DNA from: Stomoxys calcitrans
Lineage: Eukaryota; Arthropoda; Insecta; Diptera; Muscidae
Length of the DNA: 64,000 bases
NCBI RefSeq assembly: GCF_963082655.1
Contig: NC_081552.1
Coordinates: forward strand, 128,931,494 to 128,995,493
Direction: 5' to 3'
The position numbers and the translations under genes are program-made. The notes under the pieces are model-generated. The model ran no database searches, had not been told where the DNA came from, and saw only the letters and a list, made by a program, of their open reading frames with translations. Positions 35,277 through 45,167 of the stretch are shown here, piece after piece (the first letter of the stretch is position 1; every line of letters begins with the position of its first letter).

Positions 35277-36394
35277 TGTATAGAACCAAATTGATCAAGT
35301 TGTGATAGATGGAAGACATTCATACAGCGTGTTAGATGTACGATCCATGCGTGGATCGAATTTATATTCGGATCATTACCATGTAGCAGCAAAGGTTCAC
35401 ACTCGTTTGAACATGGCGAGGAAAGTACGATCCGACACTGCACGTAAGCTGGGCATTGAAAACAATGCAAACACAACAGATGGCAATGGCATACTCCACT
35501 CGATATAATGGTGCAGCGGCAAACTATTGCCCACTTCATGGAAAATGCCGCGATATCCGTACTTGGATACCGAAAGCCTCCCCCAAGAAACCCATGGTAC
35601 GACCAAGAGTGTCGAGACGCTACTGAAACCAAGAATGAGGCATATAGAGCATCCCTGCAATCAGTAGCAAAGATGAAGGAAAGGTATCGGGAAAAAATGA
35701 TAGAGGGGAAACGTCTATTCCGCAGAAATCGTCTTTCCATAGAAAAGGAAATGGAAAGACGTGAGTGTGAGCGGATTAAGATGTAAATGAGTCAGAATGA
35801 AGTCAGGAAATTACACCAAAGAATTAAACGTCAAACCGATGGCTTTGGTACAGGCACATCCACCTCCAGAGACAAAGAAGGAAATCTGGTAACTGACACA
35901 GACAACATGCTTAGGATATGGAAATAACATTTTACCCAACTGCTAGTGTGCGACGATGGCGGCGAAGAGGATACCCCAGAACCAATCCCTGATGATGGTA
36001 TAGAATGTTTACCTCCTAGTCAGAATGAGATCCAAGTAGCAGTGACCCGACTGAAGAACAACATGGCAGCAGGTGCCGACGGATTACCCGTTGAACTATT
36101 TAAGACCGGAGGCGACACGCTGATTAGGCATATGTATCAGCTTGTCTGCGCAATCTGGCTAGAAGAACGCATACCCGATGATTGGAACCTCAGCATACTT
36201 TGTCCCGTATACATTAAAGGAGACAAGACGGAATGTGCCAACTATAGAGGAGTAAGTCTCCTCCCCATCGCATACAAGATAATCTCGAGAGTACTGTGTA
36301 AAAGATTAAAACCTAGAGTAAATCCACCCTAGACCAGATATTCACACTGTGTCAAATCCTGGAAAAGAACCGAGAAGGACAAATCAACACCATC
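35277..36394 (+). pseudogene. RTE-like LINE fragment (endonuclease end to RT fingers), copy 1
   Basis: The endonuclease C-terminus reads 'IDGRHSYSVLDVRSMRG' and 'YSDHYHVAAK' (SDH motif) near 35305-35390. A linker at 35508-35786 has 'PPPRNPWYDQECRDAT'. The RT fingers at 35946-36332 include 'NNMAAGADGLPVELFK' and 'NYRGVSLLPIAYKIISRVLC'. The piece stops at 'DQIFTLCQILEKN', before the palm aspartates, where family C text begins. Frames change at least twice. Similar proteins in databases are usually named after craniofacial development protein 2; that is recalled knowledge and was not checked. Confidence 0.75.
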
Positions 36395-37457
36395 TCTATG
36401 TGGTACGCCCCCCAAACCCAAAAAACCCCTCAACAGGACTCTTTCACCGCTTTGTGCAATATGGGTATCAAATGAAAGATATTTAAAAGTAGAGTAAGAA
36501 TCTGATGTAAACATGTATTCTTAGGTGCTTGAGGCCCCAATCCCATAACGCCCCAGCAGGGCTTATTTATGGGTATCAAATAAAAGGTCTTTGGAAGTTG
36601 ACTACGAATCTGGTTTACATATTTGGTATAGAGTCTGGGACCGACCCACCCTCTAAATACCTTTCAATAAGACGTGTAGTTCGAGCGGGTTTTGGTTTTG
36701 AATGTAGATAACCAATACAAAAATAATTAATTAGTGTGAATCTGAAAGAGACCCGTAATCCTGAATATCTTTACTACCACCTTCAAAATGATTGACATTA
36801 AAGGTCTCAAACTAAATCGTGCTCTAGCACGATGCTGATATTATTTCAGGGTCCGCCCCCTTAACTCCTTTTAAACCGGCCATGTTTGTCAACTATGGCA
36901 ATAAATGGTAGGTATTTAATAGTAGAAAACGAAATTGGCACCCAATTTTGAGGCCAAGTGTTTGCGGATCGTCTCACCCCATTTGAGAGTAGAGAACGAT
37001 GCTGATATTTTTTCAAGACATACTTTTTGTGGATTATGGTATAAAGGGACCCAAATCTGTTATCTGTTTTATGGTCAAGAGTTTCAGGGACGTCTCACCT
37101 CATAAATCCCCCCTAAATCATACATATATACCGACTATGGCAATATATAGCTTAAATTGGTTTGGTTTGGGGAGTAGAATATGTATCAGATATCCACTAT
37201 CGGGGCAAAGGATTTGGCAACTCTACTCCACCACCAATACCAAGGTCCAAGGTCCATCTGACATTGTCAGATGTCAGATGGGGCGATTTAAGCGAAGTTT
37301 AATTTGTTTCTACTATCTCAAAAACAGAAAATTAATATAACAATAAATCTACACTCTAATTATAAGATTATTATCTTGTTGTGTAGACAATAAATCTATA
37401 AATAAATAAATAAAATAAAAATTTGGTATCCTTATTTAGGGTGGGATATCTAGGGGG
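36395..37457 (-). repeat. Family C repeat, copy C5, 3' part (minus strand)
   Basis: Diverged minus-strand family C units: 'ATGGGTATCAAATGAAAGAT' and similar text recur. It continues past the Transib insertion at 40521. The stretch 37000-37440 is poorly conserved and includes an AT-rich (AAATA)n run near 37385-37415. Confidence 0.55.
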
Positions 37458-37462
37458 CGGCG
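37458..37462. other. Transib target site duplication, left
   Basis: CGGCG immediately precedes the element and is repeated at 40516-40520. Transib elements are known to duplicate 5-bp GC-rich sites of the CGNCG type. Confidence 0.92.
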
Positions 37463-37490
37463 CACAGTGTTGCCCCGGTGGACAAAAATG
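37463..37490 (+). repeat. Transib left terminal signal, 12-RSS-like
   Basis: The heptamer CACAGTG (37463-37469) is identical to the V(D)J recombination signal heptamer. A 12-bp spacer (37470-37481, TTGCCCCGGTGG) follows, then ACAAAAATG (37482-37490). That nonamer-like block matches the RSS nonamer ACAAAAACC at its first seven positions. Confidence 0.85.
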
Positions 37491-38007
37491 CAAAAATCGG
37501 AAATGAAAATTTTTATGAAATCTTTTACTAATCTTTTAGAAAACACTTCAAATATGAAGAATTTAAAAAAAAATAATTATATTTGAAGTTCCTCGTCATC
37601 TAATGGGCGTTTTCGTACGAAGGTTTTTTAACAAATGGATGATGCATATTTTTTCCCAAAAATTAAAATTTCTGTTTATGTAAACAAAATTGATTTTTTA
37701 TTTATTGGGGTACCAAAATAGAATAAGATCTTAAAGAGGACATAATTGACAGCACATTTGTCAACGTAAGGTGTCACTGACATGAACATATGGTTAGTAC
37801 CGTTACTTTTAAATAAGAGGCAAAAATAAAGCAATTACTGTCAAAAGTGAAATTTTCAGCAGAGTGGATCTAAAAAAGTCCAACTGGGACCACGCTAACT
37901 CTTTTTCAGCGTTCTTCAGTGAAGTGTCCTGAATCAAAAAGGCTAAATTTCAGCTGCACCAACTTGCACCATTTGCGTATATAGTGTTATATTATATTAA
38001 AGCTAAA

Positions 38008-39906
38008 ATGAAAGTGCGTGAGTTGTATAATATTTGGTTGTCTGTTAAAGCAGTAAACCCAACGCATGTAAACAAAGTAATAATAAACAAAATCGAAAGC
38101 AATGGCAACAAGTTACTGAATGAACAAGACAAAGAAAAAATAAAATCAACTTTAAAGAAGTTCAACAAAAAATGGGTTAAATGTTCCCGTATGAAACTAA
38201 GGTTTGAATCATCCAATAATATTTGGCTGGATACCGACATGCGTCTGGGCGTAAATGATTTCTTTGAGGTAATTAAAACATTTTTTTTAAAGCTTATCAC
38301 CACTATGACCAAAAATATTTAAAATTAGGAACCAAGTACTAGTGGCAGTAGAGGAAGACCACGAAAGTCCTTTGAAGAATCGTGCAATAGAACAAAGAGA
38401 AGGCGAGTGGATGAGTTAGTTACATCGAATTCATCAGAATTAATTAAAAAAGCTGCGGAAAAGCTAACTATCCTGAGTAATCAAAGCACCATATCAGTTA
38501 AAGAGGCTTTGGGCTTGTACGTTGATATGGATTTGTCCTATAGAACATACAATATGATGAGAAATTTAGTAAATTCATTTCATAAGGATTGTTTCCCATC
38601 GTATAAGGCTTTATTCAAATCTAAACAAGAACTTATACCACATGATATCGAGGTAACAGAGAGCTCTGCAGAAATTCCATTGCAGTCTCTATTAAATCAA
38701 ACCGCAAAAAGCTTGATGGACTCCCATAACTTGTGCCCCAAAAAAGATATTACATTAGAATGTAAATGGGGGTTCGATGGAAGTTCGAACCACAGCGTAT
38801 ATAAACAAAAATTTTCGAACCCAAGAATTAATGATGAGTTTATATTTGTGGCATCTCTGGTACCATTGCGATTTTTTGATCCTAAAACCTCCACAACATT
38901 ATGGGAAAACGATCGCCATTCCTCACCCAGATATTGTCGACCAATAAAATTCATGTTTATGAAAGAAAACCCTGATTTGGTGAGAGATGTGGAACGGAAT
39001 ATTTCACTTCAAATCGAAAGCTTGAACAGCTTTCACCATGAAGAAAAAAACGTAAATGTTAGTTTTTCTATGAAGCTAACTATGATAGATGGCGCTGTCT
39101 TAAATGTTCTTACGAATAATAAAAGCAGTTCAAATTGTTGTATTTGTGGGGCGAAGCCTACCGAAATGAACTCAACTGCAGTGTCTGAACGCGATGTAAA
39201 TGAAGAGCATTATAAATATGGACTCTCGACGCTGCATGCTAGAATTAAGTTTTTTGAATGTATACTCCATATTGCGTATAAGTTAAAAGTGAGAAAATGG
39301 AGGGTTTCAAAAGAACAGGAGAAACAAGTAGTTTCTGAAACTAAGTCACAGATTCAAAAAAAAATTAAAGAACAATTAGGATTAATAGTAGATAAAGTTA
39401 AAAATGGTTATGGCACAACAAACGATGGAAATAGCGCCAGAACATTTTTCTCAAATATTGAAATTGCATCGAAAATAACTGGAGTTGATAACAATTTAAT
39501 ACGAAACTTTTCAATAATACTGCGAACTATTTCAAGTGGATCAAAAATAAATATAGAAAATTTCGATACGCTCTTGAAGGAAACAAGGGATTTGTATTTA
39601 AGCAAGTATGCTTGGTATTTCATGCCAGCTACGGTGCACAAAGTACTTGTCCATGGAATAGGATTCATAAAATATTTCTCAATTCCTATTGGAATTTTGT
39701 CAGAGGAGGCAATGGAGTCATGCCATAAAATAATCAGAAAGGCAAGACTAGAGCATACACGAAAGTGCGACAGAGAAAAAACTAATAAAGATTTGTTTGT
39801 ATATATGATTTTACACTCAGAGCCATCCATTAGTGTTTTAAGTCAAAAGAATAGAAATATCTCCGAAAACTTAAATGATATTCAATATTATATTGAGCAA
39901 GATTGA
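38008..39906 (+). CDS. Transib transposase, two exons (RAG1-core homologue)
   Basis: The predicted protein has 612 residues. Exon 1 is 38008-38268 (87 codons from the first ATG) and exon 2 is 38329-39906; removing the 60-bp intron keeps the frame. The N-terminal domain ends in 'KKWVKCSRMKLRFESSNN'. A basic segment follows (GRPRKSFEESCNRTKRRR), probably for DNA binding or nuclear entry. Catalytic residues by motif are Asp237 (WGFDGSSNHS), Asp341 (LTMIDGAV) and Glu550 (EEAMESCHKIIRKAR), matching RAG1 D600, D708 and E962. Cys357/Cys360 (CCIC) and His524/His529 (HKVLVH) match the RAG1 zinc-binding set. The enzyme should nick and hairpin DNA at the CACAGTG ends and move the element by cut and paste. 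The reading has no premature stop. Activity is inferred; the motifs are seen directly. Confidence 0.92.
38269..38328 (+). other. Transib intron, 60 bp, phase 0
   Basis: The 5' site is GAG|GTAATT at 38268/38269 and the 3' site is AAATTAG|GAA at 38328/38329. The length is typical of short fly introns. If the intron is retained, the frame stops inside it at about 38320-38322, giving a short protein with the N-terminal domain only. The frame downstream has no ATG at its apparent start (the codon at 38407 is GTG, Val), so splicing is needed for the full enzyme. Confidence 0.85.
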
Positions 39907-39979
39907 AAACAATACAAAGAAATGTTGATACCTTTTTTGAAGTGTTATTATGTTTTATGTTGTTTTATAAGAAATATGA

Positions 39980-40002
39980 AATAAAAAATTAAATAAAATA
40001 AA
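39980..40002 (+). promoter_or_regulatory. Polyadenylation signals of the Transib gene
   Basis: Three AATAAA hexamers lie at 39980-39985, 39992-39997 and 39997-40002, about 75-95 bp after the stop codon and just before the tandem repeat. They would place the transcript end upstream of or within the first repeat unit. Confidence 0.65.
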
Positions 40003-40020
40003 TTTGAAAAAAATTTCGCT

Positions 40021-40420
40021 TTACATTGGTTCAAGAAGTCAAATCGGGAGATCGGATTATATGGGAGCTATATCAGGACATAGTCCGATTTGAACCATAC
40101 TTACCATGGATGTTGAAAGTCATAACAGTAGCCTTTGTGCAAAATTTCAGCGAAATCGGATAACAACTGCGACCTCCAGGAGCTCAAGAAGTCAAATCGG
40201 GAGATCGGTTTATATGGGAGCTATATCAGGATATAGCCCGATTTGGTCCATACTTACCATGGATGTTGAAAGTCATAACAGTAGCCTTTGTGCAAAATTT
40301 CAGCGAAATCGGATAACAACTGCGACCTCCAGGAGCTCAAGAAGTCAAATCGGGAGATCGGTTTATATGGGAGCTATATCAGGATATAGCCCGATTTGGT
40401 CCATACTTAATGTTTTTCTT
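40021..40420 (+). repeat. 153-bp tandem repeat inside the Transib element
   Basis: About 2.5 units. 'GACCTCCAGGAGCTCAAGAA' falls at 40171 and again at 40324, a period of 153 bp, and the second and third units are nearly identical. Each unit has 'CGGTTTATATGGGAGCTATA', 'CCCGATTTGG' and 'CAAAATTTCAGCGAAATCGG'. These are the same landmarks, in the same order and at the same period, as the inner units of family A elements. The 116-codon open frame across it is a by-product of the period being 51 codons. Confidence 0.9.
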
Positions 40421-40476
40421 AATTTAAGTCAAATATACATGTATTTAAAATTTTAGAGCTCTATCTTAACTCTAAC

Positions 40477-40515
40477 TAATTTTGTCCAACGAATGTATGA
40501 AGAGGCAACACTGTG
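40477..40515 (-). repeat. Transib right terminal signal, 23-RSS-like
   Basis: Read inward on the minus strand: heptamer CACAGTG (40515-40509), a 23-bp spacer (40508-40486), then ACAAAATTA (40485-40477), which matches the RSS nonamer at its first six positions. Both ends share 'TTGCC' after the heptamer and 'TGGACAAAA' at the nonamer. Only the spacer length differs, by 11 bp. Confidence 0.85.
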
Positions 40516-40520
40516 CGGCG
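40516..40520. other. Transib target site duplication, right
   Basis: CGGCG directly follows the right-hand heptamer complement CACTGTG and is identical to 37458-37462. Confidence 0.92.
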
Positions 40521-40852
40521 CCACCTTCAAAACCCGCCAAATGGAAATATAAACCAAAATGACAATATGGGGATCAAATGAAAGGTATCTGAGATTAGAT
40601 CACGAATCAGATATATGGGCATCCACCTCAGCCCTAAAAATACATCCATACCGGATATATTTACCGACCACAGCAATATAAGGCTCAAATAAAAGGTATT
40701 TAGGAGTAGAGCATGAAGAATCTGAAAGACCGTACTAGCACCCCAAAACAGGAATTATTTCCTACCCGTGTCAGTATAGGGCTCAGATAAAATAAGAGAG
40801 TGAAAGAATGCGCAGCGGAGCGAGCCCTGTCCAGCTAGCTTTAGAATATAAA
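40521..40852 (-). repeat. Family C repeat, copy C5, 5' part (minus strand)
   Basis: It resumes the family C text interrupted by the Transib ('CCACCTTCAAAACCCGCCAA'). The minus-strand start of the family is at 40800-40850, where the complement reads CTAGCTGGACAGGGCTCGCT then CCGCTGCGC. Confidence 0.7.
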
Positions 40853-40919
40853 ATGATTTGCCACAATTACGACTGTAGCTGTGGGAGAGGGTTGGCCAAC
40901 TTTCAGAAAAGAAAAAGAA

Positions 40920-42640
40920 ACAAGTAAAAGCGTGCTAAGTTCGGCCGGGCCGAATCTTATATACCCTCCACCATGGAGCGCAGTTGTCGAGTTCTTTTCC
41001 CGACATCTCTTCTTAGGCAAAAAGTGATATAAGAAAAGATTTGCTCTGCTATTGGTGCGATATAAAGATATGATCCGGTTTAGACCACAATTAAATTATA
41101 TGTTGGAGACCTGTGTAGAATGTCAGCCAATTCGAGTAAGAATTGCGCCCTTTGGGGGCTCAAAAAGTAAAATAGAGAGATCGATTTATATGGGAGCTGT
41201 ATCGGGCTATAAACAGATTTAGACCATAACAAAAACGTATGTTGATGGTCAAGAGAGGATCCATCGTACAAAATTTCAGGCAAATCGGATAATAATTGCG
41301 ACTTCTAGAGGCTCAAGAAGTCAAGATCCCAGATCGGTTTATATGGCAGCTATATCAGGTTATGAACCGATTTAAACCTTATTTGACACAGTGGTTGAAA
41401 GAAAAAATAAAAAATAAAAAACGTCATGCAAAATTTCAGCCAAATCAGGTAGGAATTGCGCCCTCTAGAAGCTCAAGAAGTCAAGTCCCCAGATCTGTTT
41501 ATATGACAGCTATATCAGTTTATGAGCCGATTTGAACCATTTTTGGCACACTTGTTGGATATCATAAAAAAAACATGTCGTGCAAAATTTCATTCCAATC
41601 TGATAAGAATTGCGCACTTTAGAGGCTTAAGAAGTCAAGACCCAAGATCGGTTTATATGGCAGCTATATCAGGTTATAGACCGATTAGGACCATACTTGG
41701 CACAGTTGTTAAATATCATAACAAAACAAGTCGTGCAAAATTTCATTATAATCGGGTAAGAATTGCGCACTCTAGAGGCTTAAGAAGTCAAGACCCAAGA
41801 TCGGTTTAAATGGCAGCTATATCAGGTTATGGACCGATTAGGACCAAACTTGGCACAGTTGTTGAATATCATAAGAAAACACGTCGTGCAAAATTTCATG
41901 CCAATCGGATAAGAATTGCGCACTTTAGAGGTTCAAGAATTCAAGACCCAAGATCGGTTTATATGGCAGCTATATCAGATTATGGACCGATTTGAACCAT
42001 ATTTAGCACAGTTGTTGGATATCATAACAGAACACGTCGTGCCAAAATTCATTCAAATCGGATAAGAATTGGGCTCTCTAGAGGCTCAAGAAGTCAAGAC
42101 CCAAGATCGGTTTATATGGCAGCTATATCAGATTATGGACCGATTTGAACCATACTTAGCACAGTTGTTGGACATCATAACAAAACACGTCGTGCAAAAT
42201 TTCGTGCCAATCGGATAAGAATTGGGCACTTTAGAGGCTCAAGAAGTCAAGACCCAAGATCGGTTTATATGGCAGCTATATCAAAACATGGACCGATATG
42301 GCCCATTTACAATACCAACCGACCTACACCAATAAGAAGTATTTGTGCAAAATTTCAAGCGGCTAGCTTTACTCCTTCGGAAGTTAGCGTGCTTTCGACA
42401 GACAGACGGACGGACGGACGGACGGACGGACGGACGGACGGACGGACGGACGGACGGACGGACGGACGGACGGACGGACGGACGGACGGACAGACGGACG
42501 GACATGGCTAGATCGACATAAAATTTCACGACGATCAAGAATATATATACTTTATGGGGTCTCAGACGAATATTTCGAGTAGTTACAAACAGAATGACGA
42601 AATTAGTATACCCCCCATCTTATGGTGGAGGGTATAAAAA
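40920..42640 (+). mobile_element. Family A element, copy A6
   Basis: Complete ends and eight unit motifs, equal to the longest interior seen here (copy A7 also has eight). Unit-to-unit divergence is higher than in A3 or A10. It contains a greatly expanded GGAC tract. Confidence 0.85.
42400..42505 (+). repeat. (GGAC)n microsatellite, about 105 bp
   Basis: Almost uninterrupted GGAC tetranucleotides follow 'CTTTCGACAGACAGAC'. One GACA interruption occurs near the right end. The same site in other A copies holds only about 10-40 bp, so this is a local expansion of the element's built-in tract. Confidence 0.95.
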
Positions 42641-42824
42641 ACTACAAGTTATATACCTATTTTTTAGAATAAGGCATTCAGTGAATTTAAGGTATTCAGG
42701 TAAGCAGGCGAATTCATTTGAATATGTGAAGGATATACTTGGGCCAAATTTGGGATCAGCCCGTATTTTGATATTGCAATTCACAAATGCAAGGAAAAAC
42801 GCACCTTTCGATTTTTATTCAAAT

Positions 42825-45030
42825 ACTAGCTGACCCGGGCCCGCTCCGCTGCGCCTTCTTTTACTTTATGTGGAACAAAAGTTTCCTTGGAATATTTATT
42901 TTCGACAATTAAAGAGCTTTTAGTGAAATACCATGCTACGAAAATAGTATATCGCTTGACTAATTGTTTAACAATATAAGTGCCTTTATCCGAATCCCAT
43001 ATGATCATTATTGGTCTACAAATTTAATTTTGGATGTAAGGTGTACTCAATTCGTAAAATACTTTATTTCAGCCCGCTACTCTCATGATATCTGATTTAG
43101 GGGTGTTTTCGGGGATGAGGTGGTCTCCCAGACACTTGGCCCTGAAAAGTATCAGCTCTTCTTTCAAAAACCATTTATTTAAACCCCATATTGCCATTGG
43201 TTTAGGGGAGTTTGTACGATGAGGCGTCTCCCAAACACATGGCCCAAAATAGGTTTTCACCCTTTGTGGGATAAAATATCGGAAAATATATCAGCAACGT
43301 GCTCTATTCTCATATATCAGTTTATCATTTATTTGAAGCCCATATTGCCATTGGCCTCAAAATTGAATTTCAAATTCGTTTTCAAATCTCATTTAAACTC
43401 CTTATTGTAGAAGTCAGCAATTATGTCCGGTTTGGGTTATTGGCCTAATAACTATAAATATTTAGTTCCACTCTCTTTACGACCCAAATTGTCTTGGTGA
43501 GGAAATACGTCCTATTTGGGGGTTGTTATGGTGGTGGGACGTCCCCTAGAGAGTTGGTCCCTAATGTTGATATCAGATACGTGGTCTATTTCAAATACCT
43601 TTAATTTGAGCCCCATATTTCCATAGTCGGCAAACATGACCGGCTTGGGAGGTGTTTGGGGGATGGGCGGCCACTCAGTGAGTTGGCCTTGAAAATATAT
43701 ATCGGATTCGTGTTCCACTCTAAAAACCCTTTTATTAGAGCCTCATATTGCAAAAGTCAGCAAATACTTCCTATTTGGGTGGTGTTGTGGGGGTGGGGTG
43801 GCCCATAGACACTTTTCCCAAATATTGATATCAGATTCGTGATTTACTCCTAATGACCTTTCATTTGAGCCCCATATTGCTATTATTGTAAATTTGTCCC
43901 CTTTGGGGCACTTTTTTGGGGAGAGGCGTCCCCCATACACTTGGTCCCATCAGAATCTAATTCTACTCTCAAATACCTTTCATTTAAGCCCCATATATCC
44001 ATGGTCAGTAAATAAGTTCTGTTTGGGGGGTGTTTTGGGGAAGGGGTCCACCCCCCAGAAACGTGGTCCCACATTTGGATATCAGATTCGTATTCTACTC
44101 GCAAATACCTTTCATTTGAGTCCCTTATTGCCATGATCGGTAAATATGTCCGATTTAGGGGGGTTTTGGGGGTTGGGTGGTGTTGTGGGGGTGGGGTGTT
44201 CCCATAGACACTTTTCCCGAATATTGATGTCAGATTTGTGCTTTACTCCCAAAGACCTTTCATTTGAGCCCCATGTTGCTATGGTCGTAAATGTGTCCCC
44301 TTTGGGGGAAGTTTTTGGGGAAAGGCGGCCCCCCAAACACTTGGTCTCATATTTGGATTTCAGATTCATATTCTACATTCAAATACCTTTTATTTAAGCC
44401 CCATGTTCCCATGGTCAGTAAATAAGTCCTGTTTGGGGGGAGTTTTGGGAAAGGGGTGGACCCCCGGAAACGTGGTCCCACATTTGGATATCAGATTCGT
44501 ATTCTACTCGCAAATACCTTTCACTTGAGTCCCATATTGCCATAGTCGGTAAATATGTCCGATTTAGGGGTGTTTTGGGGGTTGGGGTGGTCCCCCTAGC
44601 ATTTGGTTCGACAAATGGATATCAGATACGTTTTCTTGTCCTAAATACCTTTCATTTGAGTCCCATACTGTCGTGATTGGCCTAAATATATGTTTGGTAG
44701 GTCTTAGGGTGGGGCAGCCCCCCTAGGTACCCCATCCGAAATTTGGATACCAAATTTTTATTTTGAGGGTACTATATGAGAGGACACAAAATTTCGCTTA
44801 AATCGCACCACCCATCTCCGAGATCTGGCGTTTTTGAAAGTTATGGTAAGGGGGAGGGTCCCCCCCCCCCCCCCCCCCCCTTCAGATATCAAAAAATGTA
44901 GTACCCTATTTTCACCATGGGGTCATTATGCACCATCTGTGAAAATTTCAAGAAAATCGCTTCAGACGTTTCTGAGTCTATGAGGAACACACAAACAAAC
45001 AAACACAAATTGATTTTTATATATAAGATT
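42825..45030 (+). repeat. Family C repeat, copy C3, most complete
   Basis: It starts AATACTAGCTGACCCGGGCC and ends ACAAATTGATTTTTATATAT with AAGATT, giving about 2.2 kb. 'CCTTTCATTTGAG'-type landmarks fall at a spacing of about 131 bp (for example 44382, 44514 and 44645). The last 250 bp are unique: 'CACCCATCTCCGAGATCTGG', a poly-C run, 'GAAAATTTCAAGAAAATCGC' and an (ACAA)n run near 44990-45008. It has no target duplication or terminal inverted repeat that I can see and no protein. I use it as the reference for the family. Confidence 0.75.
44860..44880 (+). repeat. Poly-C run of 21
   Basis: An uninterrupted C homopolymer inside family C copy C3. The matching place in other copies has only a few C residues. 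Its length may be unreliable in the assembly. Confidence 0.9.
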
Positions 45031-45167
45031 CTACACAACTACACTCTACCGGATAGGTGATAAAATCATAGAGGTGTGCATATTAGTTTGCGATTTTGGC
45101 GCAGGGTATAAAATATTTTATATACAAATTATATATAGTTAAAAAGGTCTAGATTTGTAGAAGACAA

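Larger units (their letters stand above)
37463..40515 (+). mobile_element. Complete Transib DNA transposon, 3053 bp
   Basis: The ends are exact: CACAGTGTTGCC at the left and GGCAACACTGTG at the right, an inverted match of 12 bp. CGGCG duplications flank both sides. It encodes one two-exon transposase of the RAG1 core type and carries a 153-bp tandem repeat 3' of the gene. It is inserted in a minus-strand family C element. The related C copy at 19943-20010 shows the unoccupied sequence, which confirms both borders. The open gene and matching ends suggest a young copy that may be active. I saw no second gene and no RAG2-like Kelch protein inside the element. Confidence 0.93.

Noticed and set aside
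35189..35740. 183-codon minus-strand open frame as a host gene
   Set aside because: It is antisense to the RTE-like LINE frames at 35302-35786, which show recognisable endonuclease and linker text.
38008..39906. Domesticated RAG1-like host gene
   Set aside because: Matching terminal signals and target duplications flank it, so it is still inside a transposon.
40106..40456. 116-codon open frame with a repeated protein sequence inside the Transib
   Set aside because: It follows the 153-bp tandem repeat, whose period equals 51 codons. The same artefact gives the 'SRSQDPRSVYMAAISGY' frames in many family A copies.
37463..40515. A RAG2-like partner gene, which would make this a ProtoRAG-type element
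   Set aside because: No frame of useful length remains outside the transposase, and no Kelch-type repeats were seen on either strand.
42269..42538. Open frames rich in DGRT or RPSV on both strands
   Set aside because: They are translations of the (GGAC)n microsatellite.
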